Shown here one piece after another: positions 63,065 to 64,000 of a stretch of DNA of 64,000 bases (position 1 is the first letter of the stretch; each line of letters starts with the position of its first letter). Below the pieces are notes generated by a model. The model ran no database searches and had not been told where the DNA came from. It saw only the letters and a program-made list of their open reading frames with translations. Location: NCBI GenBank assembly GCA_937871585.1, contig CALMPJ010000043.1:1-64000 (forward strand). The letters are read 5' to 3'. The translations under genes and the position numbers were made by a program. This DNA is from an uncultured Acidobacteriota bacterium. GTDB lineage: Bacteria > Acidobacteriota > Blastocatellia > Pyrinomonadales > Pyrinomonadaceae.

Positions 63065-64000
63065 TCAAATCAGCGAACGCAAAACGACGCCGGCAAGCAT
63101 TACGAACATTCCGAGACATGCGTTCGGTTTTTCGCTTGCCGGCGACGCATCGGCGATCGGTTGGACCTCAGCGGGAACGGCCGTAGCGATATCGGTCGTC
63201 GTACCTTTCCTACGAACAAGGTAGACGATGCCCTTGTTATCATCGGTCAGGAGAAATGAATTCGCATCGATCCTCATTATGTCGCACGGGCGGCCGTGGA
63301 CGACGCCTTTGTTCAGAAAGCCTGTTATGACATCTTCGAGCGGCTCGCCTTTACGCATCGCAACGACCTTGTAACCATGGCCGATCGTCTTGTTGGTCGA
63401 GCCGTGCAAGGCGACCAGGAATGTGCCGAATTTGCCGAACAACGCGTCGGCTTCGTCAAAATAATCGAAACCAAGCGCCGACGAACGAGCAGGGAAATGC
63501 GCGTACGGAGCGACAACATTCGCGCATTGTCCGGAGCGTTTGAACTTCGGATCGGCGAATATCTTGCCGCCCGACGAATGGCAATACGGCCAGCCGTAAT
63601 CTGCACCTTCTTTCAATGCGTAAAATGTCTCGTCAGGCTTTTGCAGGCCAAGATGATCGGAGCCTTGGTTCGTCGCAAACACGTATTTACCAATAGCTCG
63701 CAGGCCGACGGCGTTACGCAGGCCTTTGGCAAATTCCTGTTGATCCGAACCGTCGGGATTCATCGAGATGATCGAGGCACGAACCCTCTCTTTCTCGACA
63801 CACGCATTGCAAGACGAGCCGACGGAAACGTAAAGTTTGCCGTCGGGCGAAAACGAGATCGTTCGCGTCAGGTGCCAGCCGCCGTACTTGTAGCTCAGGC
63901 CATAATCGGGAAATGTCGCGAGAACTTGCGGTTTCGTGTCGGTCGGCTTGGTCTCGCCCATTGTGAATTTACGACGCGTAAGTTGTTGTGTTTCAGCAAG
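63065..64000 (-). CDS. PQQ-dependent sugar dehydrogenase-like protein (5' end beyond window)
   Basis: The frame stays open to the right edge, upstream of a Met at 63961, with TQQLTRRKF before it, so the true N-terminus lies outside; about 312 residues are visible. The motifs TRTISFSPDGKLYVSVGSSCN, NPDGSDQQEFAKGLRNAVGL, ATNQGSDHLG, YGWPYCH and FLVALHGSTN fit glucose/sorbosone-type PQQ dehydrogenases. The C-terminus is a hydrophobic tail (ACLGMFVMLAGVVLRSL), a likely membrane anchor, after a linker. Export and the sugar substrate cannot be judged from this fragment. Confidence 0.9.
   Translation of the reverse strand, partial: LAETQQLTRRKFTMGETKPTDTKPQVLATFPDYGLSYKYGGWHLTRTISFSPDGKLYVSVGSSCNACVEKERVRASIISMNPDGSDQQEFAKGLRNAVGLRAIGKYVFATNQGSDHLGLQKPDETFYALKEGADYGWPYCHSSGGKIFADPKFKRSGQCANVVAPYAHFPARSSALGFDYFDEADALFGKFGTFLVALHGSTNKTIGHGYKVVAMRKGEPLEDVITGFLNKGVVHGRPCDIMRIDANSFLLTDDNKGIVYLVRRKGTTTDIATAVPAEVQPIADASPASEKPNACLGMFVMLAGVVLRSLI

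Overview
The window looks like a piece of a Gram-negative chromosome, most probably Acidobacteriota of the Blastocatellia/Pyrinomonas kind. The grounds are an Oar-like TonB receptor with an N-terminal carboxypeptidase-regulatory domain, very large secreted proteins built from BNR, PKD, P-domain, BACON-like, FG-GAP and SdrD_B modules, a DUF1800/DUF1501 pair, bacillithiol synthesis (bshA), an ECF42-type sigma factor with a DGPF protein, and roughly balanced GC. This is inference from gene content; there is no rRNA or other marker. No tRNA, rRNA, CRISPR, prophage or insertion sequence was found.

Layout. 1-4 kb: minus-strand run msrC > terC > FecR protein > larA (cut by the left edge). 4-7.3 kb: crcB, then purE > alkD-like > zinc-ribbon protein > purK. 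7.3-24.5 kb: a cell-surface island with two giant secreted proteins, the plus-strand DUF1800-DUF1501 pair, a CarD regulator, a 690-bp intergenic region, an SdrD_B protein carrying an inserted domain, msrA with an mtnB homologue that lacks zinc ligands, and a choice-of-anchor-J protein. Three of these secreted proteins share one C-terminal module. 24.5-33 kb: a CxxC membrane protein, acs, xylG-xylH-hydrolase, moaA, a secreted protein, queG. 33-37 kb: the TonB-dependent receptor. 37-48.9 kb: MBL hydrolase, acyl-ACP desaturase homologue, WD40-like propeller, a tight plus-strand run (secreted protein, CusF-like lipoprotein, dapF, unknown 8-TM protein), SRPBCC protein, NTF2-like protein, lipoprotein nuclease, rlmN run, pgeF, acpS. 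48.8-52.5 kb: a secreted nuclease pair, one of them frameshifted. 52.6-55.3 kb: ECF42 sigma/DGPF/DUF1569 run and a DUF6265 protein. 55.3-61 kb: M28 peptidase, and a sigma factor > anti-sigma > PQQ-like propeller run. 61-64 kb: ABHD18-like hydrolase, bshA, and a PQQ sugar dehydrogenase cut by the right edge.

Themes. Genes are packed tightly, with many 1-4 bp start/stop overlaps and convergent 3' overlaps. Three genes bear on methionine and thiol redox (msrC, msrA, bshA). Secreted hydrolases and surface proteins dominate. Two intergenic elements made of short tandem units arranged as imperfect palindromes (44.03 kb and 56.75 kb) are not explained by the genes. Most starts and functions rest on family motifs read by eye; no database search was run.
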